A stretch of DNA of 46,160 nucleotides, from positions 1 to 46,160 of the forward strand of contig DATCDQ010000124.1 of assembly GCA_036510655.1 (NCBI GenBank), in the 5' to 3' direction. A program made the translations under genes and the position numbers. Below, in pieces: positions 15,604-23,457 of the stretch. Position 1 is the first letter of the stretch. Each line of letters starts with the position of its first letter. The stretch is from Rathayibacter_A sp036510655. Lineage in GTDB: Bacteria > Actinomycetota > Actinomycetes > Actinomycetales > Microbacteriaceae. Below the pieces are notes generated by a model. The model was not told where the DNA came from, made no database searches, and saw only the letters and a program-made list of their open reading frames with translations.

Positions 15604-16420
15604 TTCAGGTTGTCCATCACCAGCACGACTCGTTCGGCGTGCGGGTAGTCGACGCTCAGCAGCTGATCGATCTCGGCGGGCCACTCGATCCGTGTCCGTT
15701 GCGGCCGCGCGTTGACTCGGCGGCGTCCGGCGCGGGGGCGTGGCCGAGCAGCTGGTATGGCTTCTCGTCCATGCACACCACCGGAACTTCCGGGTCCAAC
15801 GGCCGGTGGTAGACCTCGAGGACATCTTCCATCCGGGCGACGAACTCGCCGTTGGCGTGTGGCGGGATCGTCCAGCACTTCTTCAGATGAGGGCGAAGCC
15901 TCCTTTTTTCAGGATCCGCCCGATCGTGGAGTGGTCCAGCGGCGGGATCCCGTCGGTGAGCAGCACGTGTTTCTCCAACAGTCGCAGCGACCACCGGTCA
16001 TATCCTCCCGGCGGCTTCGTGCACGCCAACGCGATCAGGTGCGCCTGCACCTCACCAGTCACCTTCGCCGGCACCGGCGGGCTCAGCCTCCTGCGGCGGC
16101 CGATCACCTCATCGACGTCCCCGGCCGACTCGCTGAACCGCTTCGCGACCAGATACACCGTGCCTTCCGAGACCCCGACCCGCCCGGCCACCACCCGCCG
16201 ATCCGACGCCGGACCGCTGGCCTCGTCCAGTTCCAGCAGGATCCTGGCGCGGGCGATCATCCGCGCGGATGCGTCCGCCGCGACACCACCCGCGTCAGAC
16301 TCGCACGATCAGCAGCCGTCAGCGTGACGACGTGTTACTTCGGCCTGGGCATGAGCGCCACTCCTCCCGATCAAGTATCAATCAAGACGAACCCACCACC
16401 AACACCCGCTAATTTAGATG
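15598..16420 (-). mobile_element. IS630-family insertion sequence remnant
   Basis: Three frames together read as one decayed IS630-type transposase. From the ATG at 16352 (GGGAGGAG upstream) the frame stops after MPRPK. It resumes as TLTAADRASLTRVVSRRTHP, loses one base near 16262, then continues as MIARARILLELDEAS through the helix-turn-helix and HSTIGRILKKGGFAL. After another shift it reads HLKKCWTIPPHANGEFVARMEDVLEVYHRP and VVCMDEKPYQLL, where the catalytic Asp lies. A deletion of roughly 35 codons follows, then EWPAEIDQLLSVDYPHAERVVLVMDNLNT with the second Asp. It ends abruptly at the DHFR fragment, so the DDE triad is incomplete. No terminal inverted repeat pair was found. The element is dead. 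Confidence 0.82.
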
Positions 16421-16427
16421 CGACACG

Positions 16428-16650
16428 CTACTTGTCGGTCGTCGAATCGATTGCATGGCCTTGTGGGGCGAGCGCCCACAAGGCGAAACCGAACAGGATG
16501 AACCCCGGGAAGAAGTGGGTGCCGACCACCAGTGACACCCACGCGATTCCGAGCTGGGGGTAGCCGGCTGCGATGATCAGGCGAGTTCCTGCGAACAGCG
16601 CGACGGCTTCGATGCACGCGACCGTCCAGTACCCGGCCGAGCGCCCGATG
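16428..16650 (-). pseudogene. C-terminal fragment of a membrane protein
   Basis: A leftward frame reads SAGYWTVACIEAVALFAGTR, then LIIAAGYPQLGIAWVSLVVG, then THFFPGFILFGFALWALAP, ending with a TAG at 16428. Two or three transmembrane helices are clear. It is closed upstream by an in-frame TAG and has no start codon, so it is the tail of a lost gene. It abuts the tail of a gene on the opposite strand at about 16650. Confidence 0.6.
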
Positions 16651-16776
16651 GGCGGCTATCTCGCCCTGTCGACGGCATGGTCGGACCAATCCGAGCTGCT
16701 TGCGCAGTGGATCGAGCGAGCACTGGTCGACGTCGCCGAGTTGCCGGAGAAGAAGCCGAAGTCGCGCCGCAGGTAA
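16651..16776 (+). pseudogene. C-terminal fragment of an unidentified gene
   Basis: The + strand frame reads GGYLALSTAWSDQSELLAQW, then IERALVDVAELPEKKPKSRRR and TAA. The amphipathic helix and basic tail suggest a real C-terminus, perhaps of a regulator, but the 5' part is missing. The sequence upstream is the opposite-strand membrane protein fragment. Two truncated genes have thus been joined tail to tail. Confidence 0.45.
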
Positions 16777-16821
16777 GCTGCGGGCGCATGACCGCGGGCG
16801 TCGGGACGGATGAGCCAGGCG

Positions 16822-18309
16822 CTAGTCGACGACTGCACCCGCGAGGTCGTCCAACTCGCCGTCAGGGTTTTCAAGTGCGGCGGCCTGCTGCTCCGCAAGA
16901 GCGCGCTCAGCCTTCAGATCCAATCCACGCGTGAACACCCAGTACAGCACGCCCGCGACGGGCAGGCCGATGAAAAGTGAAATGTCCACGCCGCCCATGG
17001 CCTGCGAAATGAAGCCTTCGAAGAAGCCCGAGACGTCGAAGAACGGCACCATGCATGCGAAGGCGACCAGGTAGGCAGTGATGCCCTGCCAGCCCCAACG
17101 GCCGTAGATGCCACGCGGCTTGAAGATCTCAGCGATGGCATAGTGGCCTCGCCGAACAATGAAGTAGTCCGTCAGGTTGACCGCGGTCCACGGGATGAAG
17201 AAGTAGAGGACGAGAAAGAGGAAGCCGGCAAAGAACGCCTCGAAACTGCCGGCGATGACGATCGCCAGTACGCCCGAAATCGCCGCTGTGATCACGACAG
17301 TGACGATCCGGATCGACAGCGTCGGCCGCACCTTTCTGAAGCTGTCGATGGAGGAGATCAGCGTCAGCGATCCGCCGTACATGTTCAGCACGATGACGGC
17401 GATGAGGCCGAAGGCGAACACGATGAGCGCGATCGTGCCGAAACCTGGGAACAGGTCGTTGGAGACCGTCTCGATGGCGGCGACCGGGTCACCCGCGTTG
17501 AAGCCCTTCACCGCCGCGGCGAGGTAGGCGCCGAGGAACATGATCCAGGCGCCGCCGAACGCGCTGCCCCAGAAGGTCCAACGGAAGGTCTTGCTCGTCG
17601 GGGTGTCCGCCGGCAGGTACCGAGAGTAGTCCGACACGTAGATCGCCCAGGAGATCTGGTAACCGGCGACGACACCGAGTTGGGCGAAGAATGCGAGCGG
17701 GGAGAAGTGTGCGAGGTTGAAGGCATCTCCCGGCACCGGCAGATGGATGAGGGCCGAAATGCTCAACAGCGCCATGACCACGACGGTGAGATAGACCAAG
17801 TAGCGCTCCATCCGGTGGATGAGGTCGTAGCCGAACAGCGCGATGATCGCTCCGATGACGGTGATCAAGATCGCCCAGAACGGGTCGAAGCTCGCGGGGG
17901 TCTTGACCCCCTGGTCGATCGCCGATGCCGCGAGCACCGTGTTGAACACGTTGAACCCTGCGTACTGCAAGAACGCGAAAAGCCACACCAGGAGAGCACC
18001 GATGTAGCCGAACTGCGGGCGGGACTGCACCATCTGCGGCAGGCCCAATTTTGGTCCCTGGGAGGAGTGGGCCGCCATGAAGATCGTGCCGATGATGAGT
18101 CCGATGCAAATGGCAATGATCGACCAAATCAAGTTGCCGCCGAGCGCGAAGCTCGTGACCCCAACGGCGAGCGTGGCCAGCTGCGCGTTGCTCATGAACC
18201 AGAGTGGTCCGATGTGCCACACCTTGCCGTGTCGTTCGCTCTTCGGAACGTAGTCGATAGAACGTACCTCGAGGCCGCCGGTGCGTGGCTTGGTCTGGGT
18301 TGCACTCAT
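16822..18309 (-). CDS. NCS1-family nucleobase/cation symporter
   Basis: The 495-residue protein has about 12 transmembrane helices and NCS1 features: the N-terminal GPLWFMSNAQLATLAVG, then SSQGPKLGLPQMVQSRPQFGYIGALL, QISWAIYVSDYSRYLP, and NLTDYFIVRRGHYAI before the last helices. Members import cytosine, purines, uracil, allantoin or hydantoins with Na+ or H+. The sequence resembles the purine-cytosine permease branch more than the hydantoin/allantoin branch, but the substrate cannot be fixed. The ATG product begins MSATQTKPRTGG. No catabolic partner gene is adjacent. A large upstream region with a 22-bp inverted repeat suggests dedicated regulation. Confidence 0.92.
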   Translation of the reverse strand: MSATQTKPRTGGLEVRSIDYVPKSERHGKVWHIGPLWFMSNAQLATLAVGVTSFALGGNLIWSIIAICIGLIIGTIFMAAHSSQGPKLGLPQMVQSRPQFGYIGALLVWLFAFLQYAGFNVFNTVLAASAIDQGVKTPASFDPFWAILITVIGAIIALFGYDLIHRMERYLVYLTVVVMALLSISALIHLPVPGDAFNLAHFSPLAFFAQLGVVAGYQISWAIYVSDYSRYLPADTPTSKTFRWTFWGSAFGGAWIMFLGAYLAAAVKGFNAGDPVAAIETVSNDLFPGFGTIALIVFAFGLIAVIVLNMYGGSLTLISSIDSFRKVRPTLSIRIVTVVITAAISGVLAIVIAGSFEAFFAGFLFLVLYFFIPWTAVNLTDYFIVRRGHYAIAEIFKPRGIYGRWGWQGITAYLVAFACMVPFFDVSGFFEGFISQAMGGVDISLFIGLPVAGVLYWVFTRGLDLKAERALAEQQAAALENPDGELDDLAGAVVD

Positions 18310-18830
18310 GCTGAATTCCTTAGCGGGTTGGCGGAGCGGGGCCGGTCTCGGCCGGTGAGCGCAGCGTGATCTAACGGGATGCGGGTGTTTGAATGGCGCT
18401 GAGACGTGGCCCGCTTGCGATGAGCTCGTCAGGCTCAGTTCCGCTCGCGTTGCCGCTGCCGCTTCGTCTGAACGTAAAGTATTCCCCGCGCGCTCTGTTT
18501 GTCTATGTTTGAACGAAAACTATGAATCTCAGTTGAATTCGTCCAGATTGTGCCCAGAACGGCGTCGGGCGGTCGGCGGGGCAACTCCTGCATTGCCCGG
18601 CCGGATCGCTTACGCCGAGTCTGATTCTTGCCGCATTTGTGCAGTCACCGACCGTTCATAGTGCGCAAAATGCTGGTCTGACCGGGCATTACAGCACTTT
18701 GTGCACTATGAACAGGATCGCGGGTGACCACTGCAACCCGCGCCCGCGCGCGGATCGCTTCGCCGCCGTCGAGGCCCTACACTGACATTCGAAGGGGCAC
18801 GACCATGCAGATCCCGAAGCCCAGCAGCGC
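18310..18830. other. Permease upstream region with regulatory repeats
   Basis: The 520 bases between the permease start and the SDR stop carry no supported gene. They hold a 22-bp inverted repeat (18654-18713) and related half-sites (18519-18526, 18636-18645), described separately. The part around 18490-18540 is relatively AT-rich (TTTGTCTATGTTTG, AAAACTATGAATC) and probably contains the permease promoter. Confidence 0.5.
18654..18713. promoter_or_regulatory. 22-bp inverted repeat, candidate operator
   Basis: The arm at 18654-18675 (starting GTTCATAGTGCGC) and the reverse complement of 18692-18713 match at 20 of 22 positions, around a 16-base spacer. There is no T-run on either side, so a terminator is unlikely. 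ACTATGAA recurs at 18519-18526, and TTTGTGCAGT, close to TTTGTGCACT of the right arm, lies at 18636-18645. This suggests several sites for one dimeric regulator upstream of the permease. Confidence 0.6.
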
Positions 18831-19844
18831 CTACTGCACCGACCAGCCGCCGTCCGAGGTGAGAATCGCGCCGTTGATGTTAACCGCGTCGTCCGACAGC
18901 AGGAAGGTGATCGAGGCGGCGAGGTGTTCAGCGGTTGCGACCGTCGGGATCTGCGACTGGAAGGGCTGCAGGCGCGCCGCGCCGGCTTCCGACATGTTCG
19001 GCGGAAACGGGATGCCGGTTGCGACACCGCCGGGGGCGACAGCGTTGACCCGGATGCCCTGCGGGCCGTACATGAACGCGGCGGACTTCGTGAGACCGAC
19101 AACGCCGTGCTTGGACACCGTGTAGGCGTTGCCGGATGCGTTGCCTCGAATACCGGCTTCGGAGGCCACGTTCACGACCGATCCGCGGCCTGCGGCGATC
19201 ATCGCCGGCAGCACAGCGCGGGTGAGCTTGAACGCGCCGGTCAGGTTGACGCCGATCACGCGGTCCCATACGGCATCCGTCGTCTCGTGCAACGGCGAGA
19301 AGTCGTCGTTGATTCCGGCGACGTTCGCGAGCGCGTCGATGCGGTCGCCGGCGGCTGCAACAATCGCGTCGACGGATTCCTGCTTGGTGATGTCCCCGGT
19401 GACCACGGTGATGTCGGCGTCCTGCAGCGAACTTTTGAATTCGGCGAGCCGCTCGGCGGAAACATCGACGGCGATCACGCGACCTCCTTCGCGGGCCACG
19501 CGCGAGGCCGTCGCACGACCGATTCCGGATGCCGCGCCCGTCACGATGACGGTCTTGCCGGCGAAGCGACCGGAGGTGATCAGCTCTTTCCACGACGTGT
19601 CCTCCCCATCCTCGGGAACGACGCCCTCGTTGGCCGCCAGGACCAGCTCGTCAATGACCGATTGCGGCATCGCACCCTGGCTCAGCGCCACCAACTGCTG
19701 AAGGGGGAGCCCTTTGATCGGCGCGAGACTGTCGGCGTTCGCGCCCGACTGGGCAAGCAGACCTCGCACGAGATCCCCACCGACGGGGTGGTCGAGCCAG
19801 TCCCCGATGGAACTGTTCGCGGTCAAGGCCTTCGGGGCTGACAT
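18831..19844 (-). CDS. Short-chain dehydrogenase with N-terminal extension
   Basis: The 337-residue protein combines a roughly 90-residue N-terminal helical extension (WLDHPVGGDLVRGLLAQSG, LPLQQLVALSQGAMPQSVIDELV) with a classical SDR domain. NAD(P) is bound by TGAASGIG (102-109), and the catalytic residues are Ser228 (NVASEAG), Tyr241 and Lys245 (YTVSK). The ATG at 19844 has AGGTAGGA upstream. The extension motif HPxGxxLL recalls a short helical module I associate with the C-termini of some GH3 glycosidases. That resemblance would fit its divergent GH3 neighbour, but it is an inference. The likely role is oxidation or reduction of a sugar or of an aglycone released by the glycosidase. Confidence 0.87.
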   Translation of the reverse strand: MSAPKALTANSSIGDWLDHPVGGDLVRGLLAQSGANADSLAPIKGLPLQQLVALSQGAMPQSVIDELVLAANEGVVPEDGEDTSWKELITSGRFAGKTVIVTGAASGIGRATASRVAREGGRVIAVDVSAERLAEFKSSLQDADITVVTGDITKQESVDAIVAAAGDRIDALANVAGINDDFSPLHETTDAVWDRVIGVNLTGAFKLTRAVLPAMIAAGRGSVVNVASEAGIRGNASGNAYTVSKHGVVGLTKSAAFMYGPQGIRVNAVAPGGVATGIPFPPNMSEAGAARLQPFQSQIPTVATAEHLAASITFLLSDDAVNINGAILTSDGGWSVQ

Positions 19845-19911
19845 CGTGTCTGTCCTACCTTCTGCTGTCGGGAGCGGCGGATGCCGCGGATGTTGCGATC
19901 GTAGCCTTCGA

Positions 19912-19976
19912 GCCTGATCGACCAGCCTGATCGACCGGCTTGATCGACCGGCCCGATCGACGGTGCTCATCGACCA
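19912..19976. repeat. Five 13-bp direct repeats between divergent genes
   Basis: Units start at 19912, 19925, 19938, 19951 and 19964: GCCTGATCGACCA, GCCTGATCGACCG, GCTTGATCGACCG, GCCCGATCGACGG and the diverged TGCTCATCGACCA. Each of the first four contains the palindrome CGATCG or TGATCGA. The array lies between the divergent SDR and GH3 starts and ends just before a possible -10 element. Confidence 0.8.
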
Positions 19977-19985
19977 TACTGAAGA

Positions 19986-20015
19986 ATGACGACAACGAAA
20001 GAGCTGCAGCCATGA
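19986..20015 (+). CDS. Possible leader peptide overlapping the GH3 start
   Basis: ATG at 19986 opens a nine-codon frame (MTTTKELQP) whose TGA stop overlaps the GH3 ATG as ATGA. CATACT lies six bases upstream, the spacing expected of a -10 element for a leaderless transcript. Translation of this peptide could deliver ribosomes to the GH3 start, which has only a weak ribosome binding site. This is suggestive only. Confidence 0.3.
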   Translation: MTTTKELQP

Positions 20016-22309
20016 CGAACCCTCTCCCGTACCGTGATCGCGCGCTCTCAGTGGCTGAGCGCGTTGAGGATTTGCTCGGTCGACTGAGTCTGGGCGAGAA
20101 GGCGGGCCAGCTGAGCCAGTACTTCTACTTCGGCGGGATGGGCGAGGCTCCCGCCGATCTCGATATCGCCTCCCTGCCGCCCGAGCAGCAGGCGTTCGCG
20201 CGTCAACCGCACATGGTCGAAGCGGCGATCTCGGCTGGCGGGGCAGGATCTGCGCTTTTCGTGAAGGATGCGGCGACGGCCAACAGGCTGCAGAAGCTCG
20301 CAGTCGATGGTACGCGGCACGGGATTCCGCTGATCTTCGGGTTCGACGTGATCCACGGCCTGCGCACGATCTTCCCGGTGCCGATCGCGCAGGCCGCGTC
20401 GTGGGACCCCGAAACGATCGCGGCTGGTGAGGCGGTTGCGGCGCGCGAGGCGCGGGCGGTGGGCATCCATTGGAGCTTCGCCCCGATGGTGGATATCGCA
20501 CGCGACCCGCGCTGGGGGCGCATCATCGAGGGTGCAGGCGAGGATCCCTATCTCGGTTCCGCGGTTGCGGCTGCGCACGTGCGCGGCTTCCAGGGCGATT
20601 TCGGCCCCGAGAGCGTCTTGTCCGGCCCCAAGCACTTCGCCGGCTACGGCGCTGCGCGCGGGGGTCGCGACTACGAGGACGCCGAGATCTCCGACTCGGA
20701 GCTGCACAACGTCTACTTTCCTCCGTTCCACGCGGCGATCGGAGCCGGCGCGGCCAACATCATGAGCGCATACATGGATCTGAACGGTGTGCCCGCCAGC
20801 GGCAACTCGTGGCTGCTGACCGACGTGCTGCGTGGTGAGTTCGGCTTCGACGGGTTCGTCGTCTCCGACGCCAACGCTGTGAAGTCCCTCGAGACGCAGC
20901 ACTTCGCGGCAACCGCGACGGATGCCGGTGCTCGCGCCGTGAACGCCGGTCTCGACATGGAGATGTGCATGTTCGATCCGGCATTCAGCACGCTGCCCGA
21001 CGCGGTGGCACAGGGATTGGTTGACGAGGCGACGATCGACACTGCGGTACGCCGGGTGCTGACTGCCAAGTTCCGCCTCGGCCTGTTCGAGAATCCGTAC
21101 GTCGACGAAGATGCGTCAGAAGGGGTGCTCGGCACGGCCGGTCATCGCGAGATCGCCCGCGCGGCCGCCGAAGGCACGGCCGTGCTTCTGAAGAACGAGG
21201 CGGCGGCATTGCCGCTCGACGCCTCGACGCTCACGTCGATCGCGGTCATCGGACAGCTCGCGAGCAGCAAGCGCGACACCCTCGGACCGTGGGTGTTCGA
21301 CCATGTGACGGAGGAAACGGTCAGCATCCTGGACGGCATCCGTGCCTGGGTCGGGAGCGAGGCGAGCGTCGAGTACGCGCCCGGCGCAGGTATCCCGCCG
21401 CGGATCTTCCCGTCGATGTTCGACAGCATGGATCCGAGCACCGAGAACACGCCGGCAGACTACGACGACGATGCGGAGATCGAGCGCGCTGTCGCGATTG
21501 CGGCCGCAGCTGACGTCGCGGTCGTTGTCGTGGGGGAGCAGCAGAACCAGATCGGCGAGAACGCGTCGACATCGACCATTGACCTGCCCGGCCGTCAACT
21601 CGATCAACTGCAACGCATCGCAGCCACCGGCACCCCGGTCGTGCTTCTCGTGATGTCGGGCCGCCCGCTCGATCTTCGCTGGGCGGATGCGAATATTCCG
21701 GCGATCCTGCAGGTCTGGTACCCGGGAACGCGCGGTGGCGAGGCTGTGGCGGGGCTGCTCTTCGGTGATGCGTCCCCCGCGGGCCGGCTCCCGTTCACCT
21801 GGCCGCGCCACGTCGGTCAGGTGCCGATGATCTACTCGCATCTGCGCACGTTCCAGCCGGAAGCGCAGGACAAGCGTTACTGGGACGAGGCGTCCACCCC
21901 GCTGTATCCGTTCGGACACGGTCTGAGTTACGCGTCGTTCCGCTACGAGGGTTTGCGCCTCGACCGCGACCGGATTGCCATCGGCGACACGACTACCGCG
22001 TCTGTCGATGTCACGAACACCTCCGATCGAGCAGCCGACGACGTCGTGCAGCTGTACATTCACCAGCGGCACGGCACGTCGTCTCGTCCGGTGCGGGAGC
22101 TCAAGGGATTCGAACGTGTGGCCTTTGCTGCCGGTGAGACGCGCACCGTGACGTTCGACCTTGGCCCCGGCGAGCTGCGGTACTGGAGCGCGGCGACCCG
22201 TGGCTGGATCCAGGATGCCACCACCCTCGACGTGTGGGTCGGCGGCAGCTCCACGGCGCAGCTGTCGACGGTGCTCGAGGTCACGCCCGACCGGGCGCCC
22301 ACCCGCTGA
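20012..22309 (+). CDS. Glycoside hydrolase family 3 beta-glycosidase
   Basis: The 765-residue, three-domain protein hydrolyses the non-reducing end of beta-glycosides. The N-terminal TIM barrel has IPLIFGFDVIHGLRTIFPVPIAQAASWDP, WSFAPMVDIARDPRWGRIIEGAGEDPYLGS, SGPKHFAGYG and the nucleophile Asp286 in GFVVSDANAVKSL. The second alpha/beta sandwich domain (VLLKNEAAALPLD, VVVGEQQNQIGENAS) supplies the acid/base. A C-terminal fibronectin-III-like domain follows (STPLYPFGHGLSYASFRY, TNTSDRAADDVVQLYIHQR, ELKGFERVAFAAGET). The overall shape is BglX-like. No signal peptide is seen, so the enzyme is probably cytoplasmic and acts on imported oligosaccharides or glucosides. It is divergent from the SDR, with a repeat array between them. 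Confidence 0.93.
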   Translation: MTNPLPYRDRALSVAERVEDLLGRLSLGEKAGQLSQYFYFGGMGEAPADLDIASLPPEQQAFARQPHMVEAAISAGGAGSALFVKDAATANRLQKLAVDGTRHGIPLIFGFDVIHGLRTIFPVPIAQAASWDPETIAAGEAVAAREARAVGIHWSFAPMVDIARDPRWGRIIEGAGEDPYLGSAVAAAHVRGFQGDFGPESVLSGPKHFAGYGAARGGRDYEDAEISDSELHNVYFPPFHAAIGAGAANIMSAYMDLNGVPASGNSWLLTDVLRGEFGFDGFVVSDANAVKSLETQHFAATATDAGARAVNAGLDMEMCMFDPAFSTLPDAVAQGLVDEATIDTAVRRVLTAKFRLGLFENPYVDEDASEGVLGTAGHREIARAAAEGTAVLLKNEAAALPLDASTLTSIAVIGQLASSKRDTLGPWVFDHVTEETVSILDGIRAWVGSEASVEYAPGAGIPPRIFPSMFDSMDPSTENTPADYDDDAEIERAVAIAAAADVAVVVVGEQQNQIGENASTSTIDLPGRQLDQLQRIAATGTPVVLLVMSGRPLDLRWADANIPAILQVWYPGTRGGEAVAGLLFGDASPAGRLPFTWPRHVGQVPMIYSHLRTFQPEAQDKRYWDEASTPLYPFGHGLSYASFRYEGLRLDRDRIAIGDTTTASVDVTNTSDRAADDVVQLYIHQRHGTSSRPVRELKGFERVAFAAGETRTVTFDLGPGELRYWSAATRGWIQDATTLDVWVGGSSTAQLSTVLEVTPDRAPTR

Positions 22310-22331
22310 GTTGCCGAGGGCCCGCCATCCA

Positions 22332-22369
22332 CTGAGTTGCCGCGAATGACCCTTCGTGGGGCAACTCAG
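22332..22369. repeat. Extragenic palindrome, GAGTTGCC family, copy 1
   Basis: CTGAGTTGCC (22332-22341) pairs with GGCAACTCAG (22360-22369), flanking a core with ATGACCCTTCGT. The same core and arms, with a few changes, recur at 30601-30638, both followed by CGGATG. It lies 22 bases after the GH3 stop and could also help terminate that transcript. Confidence 0.8.
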
Positions 22370-22542
22370 CGGATGTTCATCGGATGCTGCGTGCGGCCCT
22401 CGGCGTGGTGTCACCCGAGACGGCGCCGCCCCGACCGGGCACGCAGTCGCCGGACGAGAGAACGTGCCCCGGTCTTGACAGGCATCCGTTTCCTTCGTAC
22501 GTTGGTAGTCAACAGGTTGATTGATAAAAGGATCGGTTGATA

Positions 22543-22944
22543 ATGATTGACGATACGGGCGGTGACAACGTCGCGGGCGGTGATCCATCCGACGACGATC
22601 GGCTCGACCGGGCCTTCATGGCGCTGGCCGACCCGGTGCGCCGGCGGATCGTCGCGCGACTGAGCCGCGGGCCGCAAACGGTCAACGAGTTGGCCGAGCC
22701 GTTTGCGATCACCAAGCAGGCCGTGTCCAGGCACATCCAAGTGCTCGAGCAGGCGCAACTCGTCACGCGCACGCGCGAGGCCCAGCGTCGGCCCGTGCAT
22801 CTGAATGCCGCCGGGTTGGAATCGCTGACGGCGTGGATCGACACCTACCGACTCATCCATGAGCAGCGGTTCCGGGCGTTAGACGCCCTGCTCGAATCAA
22901 CCGATACCAACAAAAAGAGTCAGAAGAGAAAGGCAGAACAATGA
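22543..22944 (+). CDS. ArsR-family transcriptional regulator
   Basis: The 133-residue protein has the winged-helix core LDRAFMALADPVRRRIVARLSRGPQTVNELAEPFAITKQAVSRHIQVLEQAQLVTRTREAQ, typical of the ArsR/SmtB fold. It lacks the metal-binding Cys motif, as in the subgroup coupled to AHSA1 proteins. AAAGGA lies upstream of both ATG 22543 and an in-frame TTG at 22537; the ATG is preferred. Its stop overlaps the following AHSA1-domain gene by four bases. Such pairs are common: the regulator represses its own operon. A palindrome, GTTGGTAGTCAAC, about 40 bases upstream is a candidate operator. Confidence 0.9.
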   Translation: MIDDTGGDNVAGGDPSDDDRLDRAFMALADPVRRRIVARLSRGPQTVNELAEPFAITKQAVSRHIQVLEQAQLVTRTREAQRRPVHLNAAGLESLTAWIDTYRLIHEQRFRALDALLESTDTNKKSQKRKAEQ

Positions 22945-23417
22945 CAAACACACTCAACGTAACGGCTCCGGAAGGGCTTCCCTTCGTCGACTTCGAGCGA
23001 GAGTTCGACGCTCCGGTCGCGGCCGTCTTCCGTGCACACAAGACGCCCGATCTCGTCAAGCAGTGGCTCGGCCCGCGCGGTTACGTGATGGACATCCACC
23101 ACTACGACTTCGTCTCACAGGGCGGCTATCGCTACGTGCACCGCACCCCGACGGGTGAGGAGTACGCGTTCAATGGCGTGTTCCATGTTGTGCGCGAGAA
23201 TGAGTTCGCCATCCAGACCTTCGAATTCGAAGGTGCGCCGGATGTCGTCAGCATCGAGTCGCTCACGTTCGAGGACCTCGGTAACGGGCGTACTCGGCTC
23301 CGCGGGCACGCGACGTACCCGAGCGTCGAAGCGCGCGACGGCATGGTCGCCAGCGGAATGGAGCGCGGCATGAGCGAAGGGTACGAGCAGCTCGAAGAGC
23401 TGCTGGTTACCGGGTAG
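22941..23417 (+). CDS. AHSA1/SRPBCC-domain protein
   Basis: The 158-residue protein is an activator-of-Hsp90-homologue-1-like START fold: FEREFDAPVAAVFRAHKTPDLVKQWLGPRGYVMDIHHYDFVSQGGYRYVHRTP, then YAFNGVFHVV and the C-terminal helix GMERGMSEGYEQLEELL. The WLGP and GGYRY motifs are characteristic. It is translationally coupled (ATGA) to the ArsR regulator. It probably binds a small hydrophobic ligand; the ligand is unknown, and the pair may form a stress-responsive switch. Confidence 0.9.
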   Translation: MTNTLNVTAPEGLPFVDFEREFDAPVAAVFRAHKTPDLVKQWLGPRGYVMDIHHYDFVSQGGYRYVHRTPTGEEYAFNGVFHVVRENEFAIQTFEFEGAPDVVSIESLTFEDLGNGRTRLRGHATYPSVEARDGMVASGMERGMSEGYEQLEELLVTG

Positions 23418-23436
23418 CGCGGCAACCCCCGAATTG

Positions 23437-23457
23437 CTCACTGCTCCCGAGTGAGCG
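23437..23457. terminator. Small hairpin between convergent genes
   Basis: GCTCACT (23437-23443) pairs with AGTGAGC (23451-23457). It overlaps the last codons of the leftward winged-helix gene and lies 20 bases after the AHSA1 stop. It may act as a weak bidirectional terminator. Confidence 0.35.

Noticed and set aside
17143..18369. Long + strand open frame of 408 codons
   Set aside because: It is antisense to the NCS1 permease, and its Asp/Glu/Arg-rich product is typical of a shadow frame in GC-rich DNA.
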